DNA of 64,000 nucleotides from Parus major (taxonomy: Eukaryota; Chordata; Aves; Passeriformes; Paridae). The DNA lies in contig NC_031770.1 in NCBI RefSeq assembly GCF_001522545.3, forward strand, positions 170,486 to 234,485. Reading direction: 5' to 3'. Position numbers and translations under genes: made by a program. Of this stretch, positions 14,101 through 29,100 are shown piece after piece. The notes under the pieces were generated by a model. It saw only the letters and a program-made list of their open reading frames with translations, searched no databases and was not told the DNA's origin. Each line of letters begins with the position of its first letter. Within the stretch, counting starts at the first letter, position 1.

Positions 14101-17100
14101 GGCAGCTCACACTTTGCCGTGGTGGGTGCACACATCACCTTTAGCCATGCAGACCAAGTGTCCAAGTGTCTAATAAGGGCCCTGGCCTGCTGCCCTGCCT
14201 GTGCCGTGGGGACAGCTTGCCTGAGAATGCAGACATGCAGCGACACATAAACAGACCCAGTGTCAAGTCCCACATCAGCATCATGGAAAACTGATGCTAC
14301 ACCAGCAAGCTGCAGCTGCAGCCTCTGCACTTATCCCAGCAAAGCATCAGCATGTTTGTGCAGCAGAGTCACTGCTGAGGAGCATTGGTTTCTGAAGGTA
14401 TAAAGATTGAAACCAGATGCCCTTGAAGGCAGCAATCATGCTGAAATAAGGGAAGAATTGCAGAGCAGCGAGATTTAGCTAAAATTTGCCAATCTTGACT
14501 GGGTCCTTTTCCCATAGTGTGTCAAGACGGCTCACTGGAGGCCGCTGAGCAATGATAGCTGGGCCCAAGTGCACAAATGCCAAGCATCCACAACAGGTCC
14601 ATGGCCAACAGCTGTGTCCTGCCTGTGGGGCAGAAGACAGGAAACAGCCCATGGTGACAGGCCATGGCCAGGGAACGTCTATAGGCATAGGCATGTTTCT
14701 TTACATAGTCATGCCATTTGCTGGTGTTCCCAGCTTCATGACTTCACATCCTGCCTGCAGATCTCCCAGTGCCTGTGCCTGGCACGTGGCTTCTGCAAAC
14801 ACATGTGATGTATGTAAGCACTGCTGCAGGTGCTGCTGCAAGGGAGACAGAGAGAATCATACGTTCAGCACATGAAACCTTACAGGTTGGCAACAGCCTT
14901 GAAGTCTTTACTGAAAGTTCCTCCTGATGTGGTTTGCTGGGCTACATGCTGTTGACTTGTGTTGTGCAGCTCTCCCTCTGAGACTACTGCACAAGAGAGC
15001 TCTGACAGGGGATACAGCCCTGTGTTCACACACCATGGGGCTTTGTGCCTCCAGGTTCCTCAAAGAAAACTCACACTTAACAGAAAGGGCTGTTGGGAGT
15101 TTTTAGGCCTCTCTTGAGTGCACAGCATTGAAAGACTGACTTTCTGGTGTGCTCCTCTGCACACGGACACCTAGAGCTCCATCAAAATCTCAACTTTGTT
15201 GCCTCCTTTTAGCTCATGGAAACTGTGATTTTAATCTGGTGTATATCAGGTAATTGATCCCAAATACAGCAACCACACAGACACTGATCCATCCATCTCC
15301 TCATCAGCTTTCAAATGTAGTAGCTAAAGAAGAAAACATACACAATGCAGAAGCTGTTCAAGAGCAAGCCTAATTCTGCAGCAAGTAGGCCACAGTGCTC
15401 TGGGCTACTGGTGACAAAGCGTAGTTAGCCTGGAGAAATTGATCAATATTACCATCCTCATCCTCTCTGGAGAGACTCACCTCATGTTACTTTAAGGCTT
15501 CCATATGTCACTGGCAGACTGTCTTCATTACCCTCTATGCCAGTCAGACCTTCTACTTTCTTTTTGCCATCTAAACATCGACCCCAATAGTACATTTGAA
15601 CTCTATTCCCATGATGATCCATAGTTTCACCTGATTACCTAAACTTGCAGACAAGCAGTGCAGAAGTAATTTCTCTCCTCTCTAAAACAAACCCTTTCTT
15701 TAATTACATGGCTCCTGCAGCAAACAAAAATGCAAAGCACTGTGACACATCCCTGGGTACGGCTTTACTGCAAAGTCCCACCAGACAGTTCAAGAGATCC
15801 TCCTGCTAACACTGATTTAGAGAGGATCCTTTTCAAAACCAAAGATGATTAAAAAATCTACTGCAACAAAGACTGCTGACAGTCAACCTTCCCTTCCTGG
15901 AGAAGGAAATGAGGCCACTCAGCACTTTGCTCAATGTGGAGTTGCTCAATGATTCATATGGGTGTTGCCCAAGTTTCAAGTCCCACCAGTCTTTGCAACC
16001 ATCTCCTCTGAGCTCAAGGTATGCTCTACAATGAGCCTGTGCCCGGCTGCAGCAGCCAAGCGATGCAAGGACATGTCCTTGCATTGTGTTTTGGTATTTT
16101 AAAAATTTTGCCTAACCCCTGCCCATGGATACATTCTACACATCCCACATACACACTCCTCATTTTCTAAATATGCCACTTCATTGAGGCACTGATCTCA
16201 AAATTCGCTATTTTAAGTTTGCAAGTCAATCTGAACAGAAGTTTTATTAACAGGGGTCCTCAGTTCCTGCACTCTCCTCACAATAAATTATAAAGCCAGT
16301 GCCTGCTTTGTGAGCATGCAGACAATGTTAGGTCTTGGAGCAGAAGCCACATCAACCTCTGTGTGGGGACACTGAGTTTTGCTTTGCCCAAGGGCTGCCC
16401 AGAGAGGGGAGAGAAGAAGGAAGAAAGAGGGAGCACTAACAAAAATATCACAGAAGGCACAGAAGAAAGGAAGAGCACCAAGCCTTGTCCAGAAGGTCTG
16501 GCCTTCCCAAATGAGAGAAACTGCTTTTCTAAACTAAATTTGTATCATCACTAACCAAGACAAACTATTTACTGATACAGCCTATTTTTCCAATGTTACA
16601 GGAATGCTACAGGGAAGGACATCTATGTTGAGAACTACTTACTCAGTCCAAGCTGAGCAATCTCTTCAAGTTCAGCTTCTGTCTTTGCTGCAGCAATTGC
16701 ATGAGGCAACTTCAGTGTGAATGGAAGGACATCCCTGTTTTGAAAGAGAAAAACCATTATGTTTTCCAGCAACATTCATAGTTGTAAAAGTTGGGGTTTT
16801 TTTCAGCACTGGCAGTGGCTGCTCTCTGTCATATTCTATGTATCTGACATTTTTCCATTATGCTCCAAAAATTCCTTTCACCAGCAATTCCAAGAAATGG
16901 GACTTTGCAAGCTAGCTTATGATTGCTTTTAAATGGGCTACCGAGCACTTAAGAAAGCATCACAGGATATTAGCTAAAGTAAAGTTCAGTTTGGCACCAC
17001 TTCACAGTTGGGTGGGTAAAATCATAGCAGCCTGTCAATAATCAGAATGAAATAAGACAGAGACACTCGCTTCCAGGACTCCCCTCTGATTTCTACCATT

Positions 17101-20100
17101 ACCTTCTAAGGCTACCCAGGAATATTTGCAGATTGGCAACATAAATATCATGGGGAACCACGTCCTCAACACTCATTTTCTGGAGACAGTATAGCAGATG
17201 TGACTTGGAGCACAGCATCATCTTACCTGCTAATACAGTAGAAAGCAATGAGTCTGAACAAATCAGCAAAACTTATCCCAGACCCCTCCAAGGAAAACGC
17301 TGCAAAGAAAGTTACAAGAAAGAATCACACATAAATCCACTGTTTCTTAAAACAGTTTGATAAAACACATCTTAGGTTTTAGCATGAAGTTAATAAGTTT
17401 TCACCATCAAGCTAGCTGCTGTTTGGTTAAGAGAAAATAACTCTGTAGAGGAGTACATATCCCTGCTGAAGGCATTTTCAAGGATCTACTGACAATCTTG
17501 GTGGCTGGTTTGCTTTTGTGCTCCAAGCATATGGTCTAATTCCTTGTAAAATAGATGAAGTGTGATGAGGCCTGCACAGTGCTTTGCTAACAGACAACAA
17601 ATCAATAACTGAGGCTTCATTTGTCCAGTGTACTAATATGCCCAATTTTAAATCTCTTATTTCCTCTTCTTGAATTCTATTCTACTCACTTGTCCTCGCC
17701 CTAGGCGTGTAGAGCCAAAAGGGAGATAAATTTTCATTCACCCCAAGAAAACATTTTAACCTGAAAACCATTGAAAAACTCAGACAGTTCTGTTGCATGC
17801 CACTGACTTGCACAAAGGGAGAGGAAAGAAGGCACTGCCTTTCATTTTTCCCCACTTGACATCATTGTTTCTTATTGATACAAATGCCTGCTCTCAGCAG
17901 TAATGACGATTATTACTCAGGCTCTCTCTGATGCCAGCAGCAAATCTCACCCAATGACTACACAGGATAAGCAGAAGCAGCTCCTAGAGTGAAATGATCC
18001 AGATCTTTTGCCTCTGGTCTAAAACCTCAGCTATGACACATGGCTAAAACCATCAGTAAATACTTCCCCCTTGTGGAAGAACGTTGCTCATAAAAGACAG
18101 TATATATAGATGGGAATTTATTAGTATAACAAGCCTATAAACACAGCCTTAGACCACACTTAGATCAACTATTAATGACAATTTTCTCTTCTCTTTGCCT
18201 TGCCTTGCTTGTAAATGGAACTAAAACCAGACACACAGAATTAACTTTTTGTTCCTGGGTGCAGGGGAGGGAGAGAGAAAAAAAGGAAAAACTCAATATC
18301 AGTTTACAAACAGAAATAGAAATTAACTATAGACTCTGTTTCAGCGATGTTTAACTGAAATTGTTGCTAATTTTCTCCCATTTTAAAATTAAAATTAAAT
18401 AATAAAATGAAAAAAATGAAATATTTGCTCCACTTGCAGTTTCAGCACCACATACACTCACCAGCTGCAGATTCCTTTTTTCATTCCTAAATCTCAAACT
18501 TATTTTTCACACCCTCCCTTCTAAAGATATGAGGGCATTATTGGTTCAAAACAATTTGGAGCACTAACATTTCTACTAAAAAAAGAAAGAACAAATATAG
18601 TTTGAATTAAAAAGAGAAAAAAATTGATCTTGCAACAGAAACAGTTCTAAAGGGCTAAAATCCATTTAGTTATTACACAAAAAAAAAAACAAAACAAAAA
18701 CCCAAACAAACCAACAACAAAAACCACCACCAACAAAACCAACCCAAACAAGCCATCCCACACCTAAACTGCAGAGAGAGCTCATGACAGAGTTGTTTCC
18801 AAGAACAAGGATGAGCACAAGGAAATGCAAAGACATTTCACTGAAAGCAGACAGGATTACAGACTGTTTCCACGAAAGACATGTAAGTTTCTAAGAGGAT
18901 AACTACCCATAAAGAGAAATTAAGCCTGGATTCAGTAAGGTACACAATGGAAACATTGCACTTGCAGCAACCTTAAGTGTTTCTATGTCTCCTCTCCTGG
19001 TGGCAGAATATGCCTGAGCCACTCGCAGAGCCCAGCTCAGAGAGCAGAACAGGCAGCCCACGACATTCCTTGCACGACTTTGGGTACCCTCTGCTGTGGG
19101 TTTCAGCACTGTGAATGCTCCTGCATCCCACAGGGAAAAGGTATCTCAGGAACAGCTGAAAAGTATGGAACTCACAACTTACTGTATGTACTTTCTTTTA
19201 TGGCAAATTCTTTCAGGCAGGCCCCACAGTCACTAGAGAGACGCAGAGAGATGACTTTCCTCTGCAGCCTTGCAGATTTCCTAACCAGAAATATCTGTTG
19301 TGGAGAGGGCAGAAGGACATGATTTTAGCTTCATCACAGATGCCAGAATAAATACAGATCACATACAAAAAGGAGCCAGAACAACCTCATGATGTCTGCT
19401 CTAAAACATACCATTATTTTACTTGGTCATTACTGTATTGGCTCCAACACCATTGGGTGTAAAATGGCAGCACAACATTTGGGAAAAGCATGTCCTCACA
19501 GAAACTGAGATTCTTCTTACCCCAGGAGGCTGTGTCTGCAAAATTTCCATGGCTTCAGTATCACTCAGACCAAGCTGCAGCCACACAGGGTGAGTATGGA
19601 GGAGCTTGTCCAATATGCTTAGTTTGTTGGATAGGCTGTCATATCCAGAGTCCCGGGGGCAGCTTTTTACATCACTTTTCTCAGGAGAGACATTATCCAT
19701 GTCCTTTATAAGACTGTGGAAAATATAGGAAAAAAAAATTAGAGATGCTGGCCTCCTAGGAACAATCACTCAGATCAATGAATAGAATTATCACAAAGCT
19801 CATGGTACTGCTGACACTCTGGGCTGCTACTTCTCCTACTGAGAATTCTTACATTCAGCACACACAAAGATTCTCTTTAAAGGTTCTCAATTCAAAGCCA
19901 GCTTCAAGGTAAGCCTTAGTGAGGTGGGAGAAATTCAGCCATCACTTCAGGTACTGTTGTATGTGCTGATGTGATTAACTGAACATTTTGCTTGCCTTCT
20001 TTGCTGTGCTAATATACAGAAAAACTTCTCTTCAAGGATATTCATGCAATTCAGACATTTCTATTCCCAGATCGATTGCAAATGCTGCAACCCACAGAAA

Positions 20101-23100
20101 TCTTGCTCTCTCCTGCCTGCCAGAAAAATCTGTTCAATACTCTGACAATGGAGACTTTGCTGTGCCAGAAGAGGCCCTGGGCGGCAGAGGGCAACACAGC
20201 TCCACCTCCCCACTGCACACTGTGCATCTCTTCTGAATTCTGTGCTTTTGGACAGGTCCTAAGCATCACTAACAGCATCTACCATCTTCATTAAGCCAGC
20301 TACTGTACCCTCAGCAAGGGGGTACAGAGTTCACAAGCACAGGAGCACTGAATACTTAAAAAACAAACAAAAAGCCTCTGTGCCCCCCGCAAAAAAACAC
20401 CCACACCAAAGAAAACAAGCCAAACCAAATTAAAACCCATCAACTGAACAACAGGAAAAACCAAAATTACCAAACTGCTTTCTTCTAGCTTGGCTCAGCA
20501 ACATCTCTGGAGAGGGCAAACAAGGAAAGTAAATGGGGAGAACTTTCACTGTATGATCAGATAAGAACAGGCAAAATCATTTGACTTCTCATCACCTGGA
20601 TCAATTACCACTACCAGCATTTGCCTCTTTCTTTTTTCCTTGTTCTGTTTACTTATTTATGATGTGCTGCTTTTCAGATTTCCAAGGCATCTCAAATGCA
20701 GATGATTTCCACCACCCCACCACTCCCACCACCCCTCCACCCCCTCAAGCATCAGAAGCTTTTATGAACTGCCAGTACATCTTCAAGGGGCACAAAATAC
20801 ACAGAAACACATTGAGTGCAGGTGGGAAGTACCTTTTACATCAGTCACAACTGGGTCTGAAACTGTCTCAGTAGGAATACTAGGTTCCCTCTTCAACCAG
20901 TTCCAGCAGAGACTAGTGTCGCAATGGATGAATCTCCAAAAGTCAGATCATGAACCACAAAAGTGTTTTTCTGAGCTGCACCTCCAGTAAATATTGCTCA
21001 GAAATTTCCCACTCATCCTCAGTGCCAGTTAGCTGCACTACAAACCGAAGGGAGCTGTGGCAAAAAGCAAGTTACACAGCAATGCTGGCTACAAGCTTAG
21101 ACAGATATAAATAATTTCCACTCCCCTTGGCCAGGAGGTGAAAATGAAATATGCTGCAGGGGGAATATGTCCAAGGGGAAGAAGTTTTTTGCCTACTAAA
21201 GACAGGTACCTCACATTCAAAAGGTGTGTGACTGGTACTACATTCTAGCAGTACCTGGAGCTAGAATGCCTAGCATTGCTTGCTACCATAAAACCACCTA
21301 AAGCAGGCAAGAGTTTGCACAGGCACGTAGGGTCACAATGTTCCTCTTTGGTATGACTGGTTTCATGTTGTCCCACACCCCCTAGACCACCATAAATCAG
21401 CAGACTAATTTGAAAGGGGAGTGATCAGGTTTTGGGAACCTCCAGGTACTTATGTGTGCAATCCCTCCCGCATGCTGAGATCCAAGGAGGAAGCTCTCTG
21501 ACCTACATACATGGGCACCTCCTTGCTGCAGCTACTTCTGCTCCCTCAAGAAATAAGCCAAAGATTATGAATATCTGATCGTGACCAGAATTTCTGCCAC
21601 TCCAAAACACTAATGGTTCAAACAACACCAATGCAATTCAGCTAAATCAGCACCAGAATTAGCTATTGCAATCCGTGGTGAGGTACACAGGAATAAGAAA
21701 CTTTAAAAAAGTTAATTCCTATTCCCAAATAATAAAGAAGGAGGCAGAGAGAAAGATCTAACCTGGTGAACTCTGGAAAAAGCATACCTTGGAAAAACCA
21801 CACCTGGCAAACCACATACAACCTATGAGAGGCCACTTCCCAAGGCCTGGGAGTAAATGCAGTAAAAAGCCCCACTGGTGTGTTTTGACAGCCTATTTGC
21901 AGTGGTCTAGCACTGCAGAGCATCATATTCCCAGTTTTCTTTTTTATTCTTAAAATAATTTTAATTAATGATCTGGGCATTAGACATAAAGTCAAACCCC
22001 TGACACATGGGAGTTCTCAAAACTTGTTATGTATTAAGAGTTAGACTAAAATTACTTGGGACTGGGATGAGTGTAATGATTTTGGAAACAATTGCATGGA
22101 AAGAATAACCATTTCAATTCATGAGCAACAGACTAACTCAAGTGTACTGAACAAGAACAAGAAGTTGCTGTAACCTAAATGCTAGCAAATTATGTTGTAT
22201 ATTATGCAACAACTAAATTCCTCTCCTGGTTTTACTTTCGTTTGGAGGATGTTTGGTCGCTTGGTTTGCGCTACTTGTTCGGGATTTTGAAAAAAAATAT
22301 AAATATTCCTGATAAAAGACAATCTGACCAGGCCACATCAAACTTAAAATCAAAACACAAATCGGCCTTAATGGATGGTCTGCTTCAATTGAGGGCTGCT
22401 ACACGGTTCCTCTTCTGTGGGAAAGGTAGGTTTCAACACTACTCACGATGAAACTAAACACATGATTCATGCAAGTTTCCTTAGGATTGAGAAAACTCAT
22501 AAACACGTGGGAAGTACAGAGAGCTAATTGCCAAGATAAACAATGCTGTGCTGCATCCTGATTAGACTTAGCTCGCAGTAAAAAAGACAATTAACAGGCT
22601 GAAGCTTGTAACCAGGATGATCCTTGGTCATGGTGTGAACCTTGCTCCAGTCCCACCAAAGCTAACCACCTCACAGTTAACTCAGTTTGAGGATCCACTG
22701 CAAAATGTCTGGATTTCTGTAAATCACGAGCTCATAATCACCCCAGCCCAGTCTATACAGTCATACTGAGCATCAGCTGGGAGGGGCAGAGAGCCACTGG
22801 TACCCTCCTGCTGTATCCCATTACAGCTACAAGAACAAGACAAGGTAGCTGGGAAGAAGTTTTCTGGATACTTGCCTACCAGTCAGCAATAACAGAAGTG
22901 GTTCTCTGTGCAGGACAGAAGATGGCTCTGCTGAAGTGAGTAACTGCTGTGGAAAAGACAGTAGCATGAGGGCTGTGCAGTGCAGGACACAAGGCAGGGA
23001 GCAAAGCTTCCATGGGAAGAGAGCAGGAAGGGAATAAGCTGCTGCAGCTGCCACCACCAGCAAAACATTCCTGAACCATTCCACAGGCACCAAGCACCCC

Positions 23101-26100
23101 GGGAAGCCTGGAGCTTTACAGCCTTCCCTCCAGAAGGACAGCAGGAAGCATCATCCCCTCATGGACACTCACACAGATGTGCAGGGGGGCTGGGGACTCC
23201 TAAGAGATCATCCAGGTGCATCCAGGTGCCACCAGTCCTGTCCCACATGCTCCTGCCATCGCATGCAGAAGCTCTCTCGTTACTCTTCCAAAGGTCATTG
23301 GAACGGCAGGACAGAAATCTGTCCTACAAATTCCATTTTCTGACAACTCTGCTCAATTGCATTACTGAGATAAATGTCTGCACTGGGAAAAAGGTCAGGC
23401 ATCAAAAAAAATGGGATACTGAAACACTGCCCCTTAAAACACATTTTTGCAAGGCTTTTTGGGTTTTTTTGCCTGGGTTTTACATACTTACAAGCCAAAG
23501 TGGTAAAGCCCTTGAATCATTCTTGATATTACTTGGGCCACATATATTAAAAGGAAAGATGAGCCCAAAGTGAAGGAGTATATAAGGTGAGGAGTATAAA
23601 TCTGAAAGTCACCACTTAACCACAAAAAACCCACACTACAGTACTAAGGTTGCCACAATTTCATGTCCTTATTTTTCTGAGTTCAGCCGAGAGCTCTGCC
23701 ACTGCTGCCTTTCCAGAACTGCTCAGGGTGTCTGTGGATACCTGCTAAGGTGGAAAGAGAGAGAGGAGAATGGACATTCCACTGAGCTCAAATTTCCCTA
23801 GATGCAAATCCAAAGGTCATCTCAAGACACCAACTTCTGAACAGCAGAGCATGCAATAGGAGCAGCAAACTACATTAATTGCTGAGTTTTAAATTAACTA
23901 CAAAGAAATAAAGTTATGACAGCAAACACAGCCTTGTGAGGTGTCTAGTTTAAACAAGAACTCTGGAAAACCTTTGTTGAATTTGCTATAATCTTGCTCT
24001 GTAGCTCTATATAGAAAGAAAAAGGTGTCAGTGCAAAACTAAATTGCATAATTTACACCAACTTTGATACAACTTCTTCCTTACATAGAAGCATCCAGTT
24101 CCGAATTTTGTAGTCACAGCAGGTTTGACTTTAGCTCATTAATTCAGACTTCATATTTCACATTATCATCTTGAAGTGAGAGAAAATAATTCTTTTTTGA
24201 TAACTATTACTACTTTTCATGGAAACTGCATTATTCACTTTTTAATGTTAGCTTTACTTACATATCTAAAACCAAAATATATTTTGCAGTCAAGATTAAC
24301 AAATTAAGATGAAAAATCCATTCAATAATCAATAAAAAGAAAACTAATGATCTGTAAAATGGGGAGGTTTAGTTTACTGTTTCCAGCTAAGTGCTTCCAC
24401 CAAGATTTCAGAATCGGTAGGTCTTATCCTTTCATGCATATGATGCATTCAAAGATACAAGAAGCCTTTTCTTAACTGAAAAGTAGCTGATGAGCTCTCA
24501 AGTTAATTAGTGGAATTCACAAAATGAAGAAAGTATCCTTTCTGCCCCTCTAAAAGAACTGTGCTCTCAAAAGGTTTAAAACTTGAATAAAGTTCAACCA
24601 GGGCCATAGCCAAGGACTTTAATTAGTTCAGCTGTCTTACATTCTTTTTTAATACTTGGGCAACAAAGCTGCTGCTCAATGTTTTTGAAAATAATCTACA
24701 AATGCTTTGTAGTAAATTCTAGCAGATTTCAAGAGAATTCATAGGAAGAAAAAGAAGTAAAAATCTTGGATGTAACTCTAAAAGCAATTTTCCACTTCAT
24801 TAACTCACTGCTAGAAGAACAAAGCCCACCAGCTCCAGGGCTAGCCAAGGCTACACAGACAGATAAAACACATCTACCTTGGCTGCCTTCCTCTTGCAAC
24901 AAATATTTCAGGTAAGTACAAAAATGTGTTCTCTTGTTGACAAAGTGACTAAAATATTGATTATCATCCAGATGTCAATTTAGCAGATGTTACTGTTCAA
25001 GAAAAGCCAAAATGCTGGGGTCTCATTCTGTCCACTTAAAGGTACAATTTCACTTTTTTTATGTGCAGGTTACTCATATATAAATTAACTTAAACACATA
25101 ACCCACTTATGCATCAGCTCATAGCAGTCAATATTTTACTTCCCAACCTGAGAGCATAAATAAATCATGTTATTGTGCCTTGAATCTTCAAAGAGCCACT
25201 TGAAGCAATGGACATTTTATCTTCCCAGCGTGAAAGCAAAGCTGTGCCACAGACAATGGTAATAATGTTAGTAGTTTCCTGCTTTAGACAGTCAGCATTA
25301 TCCAAGGTTTTTAACAAGGAACTAGAAGTGAAGATCAGTTGCAATTAGAAGATATTAAGGCAAATACACCAAACAACTGAATCTCCTGCACAAAGGCAAA
25401 TTCCTTGGCTCAAGAGCAAGATTATCTACACCTCCTATGCTGCCAGGGAGCGACCATAAGTGACCCAAGAAGAAAGCAGAGTGAAAACATTCCTGTCGTG
25501 GCAGACCCTCCAGAATCATGAAAATAAACATTTTCATCACCTTTGCCAATCAGCAGGTTCATCTTCCACAGTGAGATCTGTCTGCACCATCTCCTGTTTC
25601 AGTTCTCCAATTTCTGAGGCAATTGTGTCAATGAGCTGGAAAGGGACAAAAACAGTATGACATCAAGTGAGTGGAAGAGGCGTGGAAAAGAAGCCGGGGC
25701 AAGCTTAGTCACCAGAGATTACAAACTTTTTCTTTTTTTTTGTAAAATTGCATCCTATTTGGACTTCCCCTTGCAAAGGAACAAGTAAAGGTTGGGGCCA
25801 TGTATAAAGGTTCTCAGAGGAAGAGTAATTCCTGTTTTTTGCCAGTACAAAACCTTACAGTTTGGCTAGCCTTCTAATTTAATGGATTAAATTTGCAGCC
25901 TCTGTGCATTATACATCATCTTACAAGAATTAAATTATTTAACTGTTTGCAGCATTTACCTTCTCATAAAAAAAAATAAATAAAAAAATTAGAAGAATTC
26001 CATGTGCAAGAGTTTTATTTCAGAAGGGACAGAAGAGACACTAAGCCAGCATTACAATACTGTGGAGGATGAAAAGCAATGAAGCAAGAAGGGGGTGGGT

Positions 26101-29100
26101 GGCTGCTTTTCACATTAGGTTTTGGACTCCATTTGAACACAACAATTAAATTAAAAAAGAACTGCCCTGCAACCCTTCAGCTCAGGTAGAACACCAACCT
26201 AATCCTGGGTACGAGGGCAAAGACTCATTTTAAGGTGGGCAAGATTAGCACTAAGGCTGTACCCCGTGAAATGCAGAGTTTGCTATGCAAGACTTCAGCG
26301 AAACACTTTGTTGAGCAGAAGCCAACCATGAAATCTGCAAAGCCTGCTTTCTTGAACACTTTGTGGCCAAGGTTTGTTTGTCACACCACACCATGACAGC
26401 CTATAAACCCTAGCAGGGCTCCCTCTCTCTGGCCGGGAGGGAACCTAATGAAAGGTGTGCAGTGATGTAGTGATCTCTACCACCACCCCTACACACCATA
26501 GCAAACAAAAACCCTGGCACAAGAAGCAAAAACAGCTTTGGGGTCTTCACAGCTGCCCTGAAGGAATGAGCACAAGTCCCACTCAGGGCAGGCAACTCAG
26601 TACAGCAGCACTTCCAAAGAATTGTAGGCATCATTTTCCTTGTAAATTGTTACACTGGAAGCTTTCCTCCACCTCCAAGATTTTCAGCACTCTCCCCTTT
26701 GCTGAGCAGCATTATTCCAATCAATTCAAAAGTGGTTTTAGTCTCTACTTACAACTGACCAACTCCAATAAATACACCTTATGTAAGAATGAATTACTAT
26801 TACCCATGTCCTAAGGGTTTTTTTCTGTCCAAGTCATGGCTCCCAGTGTTGGAAATTATACAAAGTTCAACATTTTTTAATATAAATTTAGTCAGGGGTT
26901 TTGTTTGCCTTCGCCCGGGGGAAAAGGAACCGAAGTTTCTTTTCAAAGAACTATTCCACACCTGAGGTCTGATGAGCTTAACATCTCAGCAGACTGGGAT
27001 CAGCATGGAAGATACACAAAAGATAACAACCATTAAGGAAAGTCAACTCCAAACATCGGCCCTGGCATGGTCCGAGACTCCTGGTCTGGGAAGAGATAGG
27101 TAAGAGAATGAAGACTGGGAAACTAATTAACATTAGAGGTGAACAGATCAATAACCAATAGGAAACTAAATACTAAGACCTTGGGACCAGTGAACATTGA
27201 ACCAGTTAATTCCTCTGGGTTTTTTGACTGAATGCGAAAAATCTAATAAAGACTTGTGTGATGGAATGATTTCCTCTGCACAACCAGGGCAATCAACGTG
27301 TGGATGACCTGGTTTCTGTTGAACATCCTGGCCAGAATAAACCCATGCCTTAATTCTCCAGCACTAAAGATTGTTGTTGGAGAGTTTTTGTTTTGCCCAT
27401 AGTGTCGGTGACACCAGCCATATGTACCACTGACCCCACAAAGACGTTCCACCTGCTGATTCCCAAACACCCCCGAGCCACTGCAGCCAGATGTGAGCAC
27501 TGCCTCCCTGGCTGTTCAGGGGGCACTGGAGGAGCCCAGGCCAGCCTCAGGGAGCAGCCAGAGTGGGGTGAATTTAAGGATTGCCAGCAAAGCACCCGTG
27601 CAAAGCTGCTTCAGCTGGTGACTGCATGAAAGCTGAGCTGCTACTCCCCATCAGTCAGCTCTGTTCAAGGAGCTCCTCTTCATGGGCAGCATCACCTCAA
27701 GTCTGTGGCCATAAAGAGCCATCACACACAGTGGTGTGTCCTGTTCTCTGACACCTCTACAGAGACTGTGTCTCTCAGGCCAATATTCTCCACAACAAAG
27801 GAGTTTCTCAGCACCTCTCCCTGCAAAGTACAAAGTATGAGCTCTCCACAGAAGCGTCCACGTGTTTTCAGCCACCTCCTCCACACCTGCCTTGCTGACA
27901 ACTGAGTTAACTGTGTTAGAAGGCTTTGACCAGGGCTGTGACAAAACCTACCTCCCTCCCAGAAAACACAATCTTGGGGCTAAAACTACAGCAAAGAACT
28001 CTCATCCAAAATGTAGTAACAGTGAAGTAATTCTAATGCTTTTGAATTTGTATGCCTGCCCTGAAGAGAACTCTGCAGAAATTATCATTCCTGAGAGGAA
28101 TTCTTCCATGTTTAGCAATTTTGCTTCTTTTTCTAAAGAGGACTTAAAATGGCAAATCTCAAGCAACCTTATGCTCACATTCTATTCTACAGACTAAATT
28201 TCTTGGGTGTACTACATAGCCTCCATGACAAGTCAGCCTTAGTCTCTGAGAAGTCAATACACTCTGGACAAGGAAACCAGCTAAGTGTGACATCAAACCC
28301 CAAACTGGTCTGTGAAGTTCCCCAGGACAGAACACACACCACAACCCAACCAAGACTAATCACCTACCACCATGTACTCCACCTGAACTAAAACACTGAC
28401 CTCTAGGAAGAAGCCTCTCATTTTTTTCTAGAACAAACCACTGATACTTTCTGCAATTTCAAACTAATTTTCCTTAAAGTCTCTTTAATGACAAAAAAAA
28501 AATAAAAATTGCTCTTCTCTTGATTTAAGAAAAGAAAGTCTTATGGAGTTGTATCATTTGTGCATCCTTGCAATCAACTGACACAAACTGTTACAATAGC
28601 ATTTTTCTATCAAATAATATAAGGTGCACTCATGATTTTAAAGTGCAGCATTTCCCAGTATTTAGCATCAATTACACTTCTGATGATTACACAGCACACA
28701 CGATGCACACGTGACTAGCATCATACAAGATGAGCTGTTAATACAAAACACAGGAAGGATCCTGGCTATGTGCTATTACTAGCTCCAGCCCTGGGAAAAC
28801 ATGCAGCAGCAGAGGGCTCTGCCTTTTTGGTGCAAGGCTAAGAATACTGGAATTCTTCAAAGAGACTTCTCTATTTGCAAGAAGTGTGGTAGCTCTTTGG
28901 CTGGAAATAATGGGAAAACTCACCCTTTTGTTTCAGTGGACTTAAAACCAACATGGTAATTAGCAACTTCCAAAGGAAAATGCAACTGAAGTGGATGTAT
29001 ACATTTGTCAGAGGCCACTGTTGGTGTAAAACAGCATACATAAGCCCAAAGACTTAAAAAGTAATCAGAAAAAAATCTGCTGTGGGCTGTCTAGGTCTGT

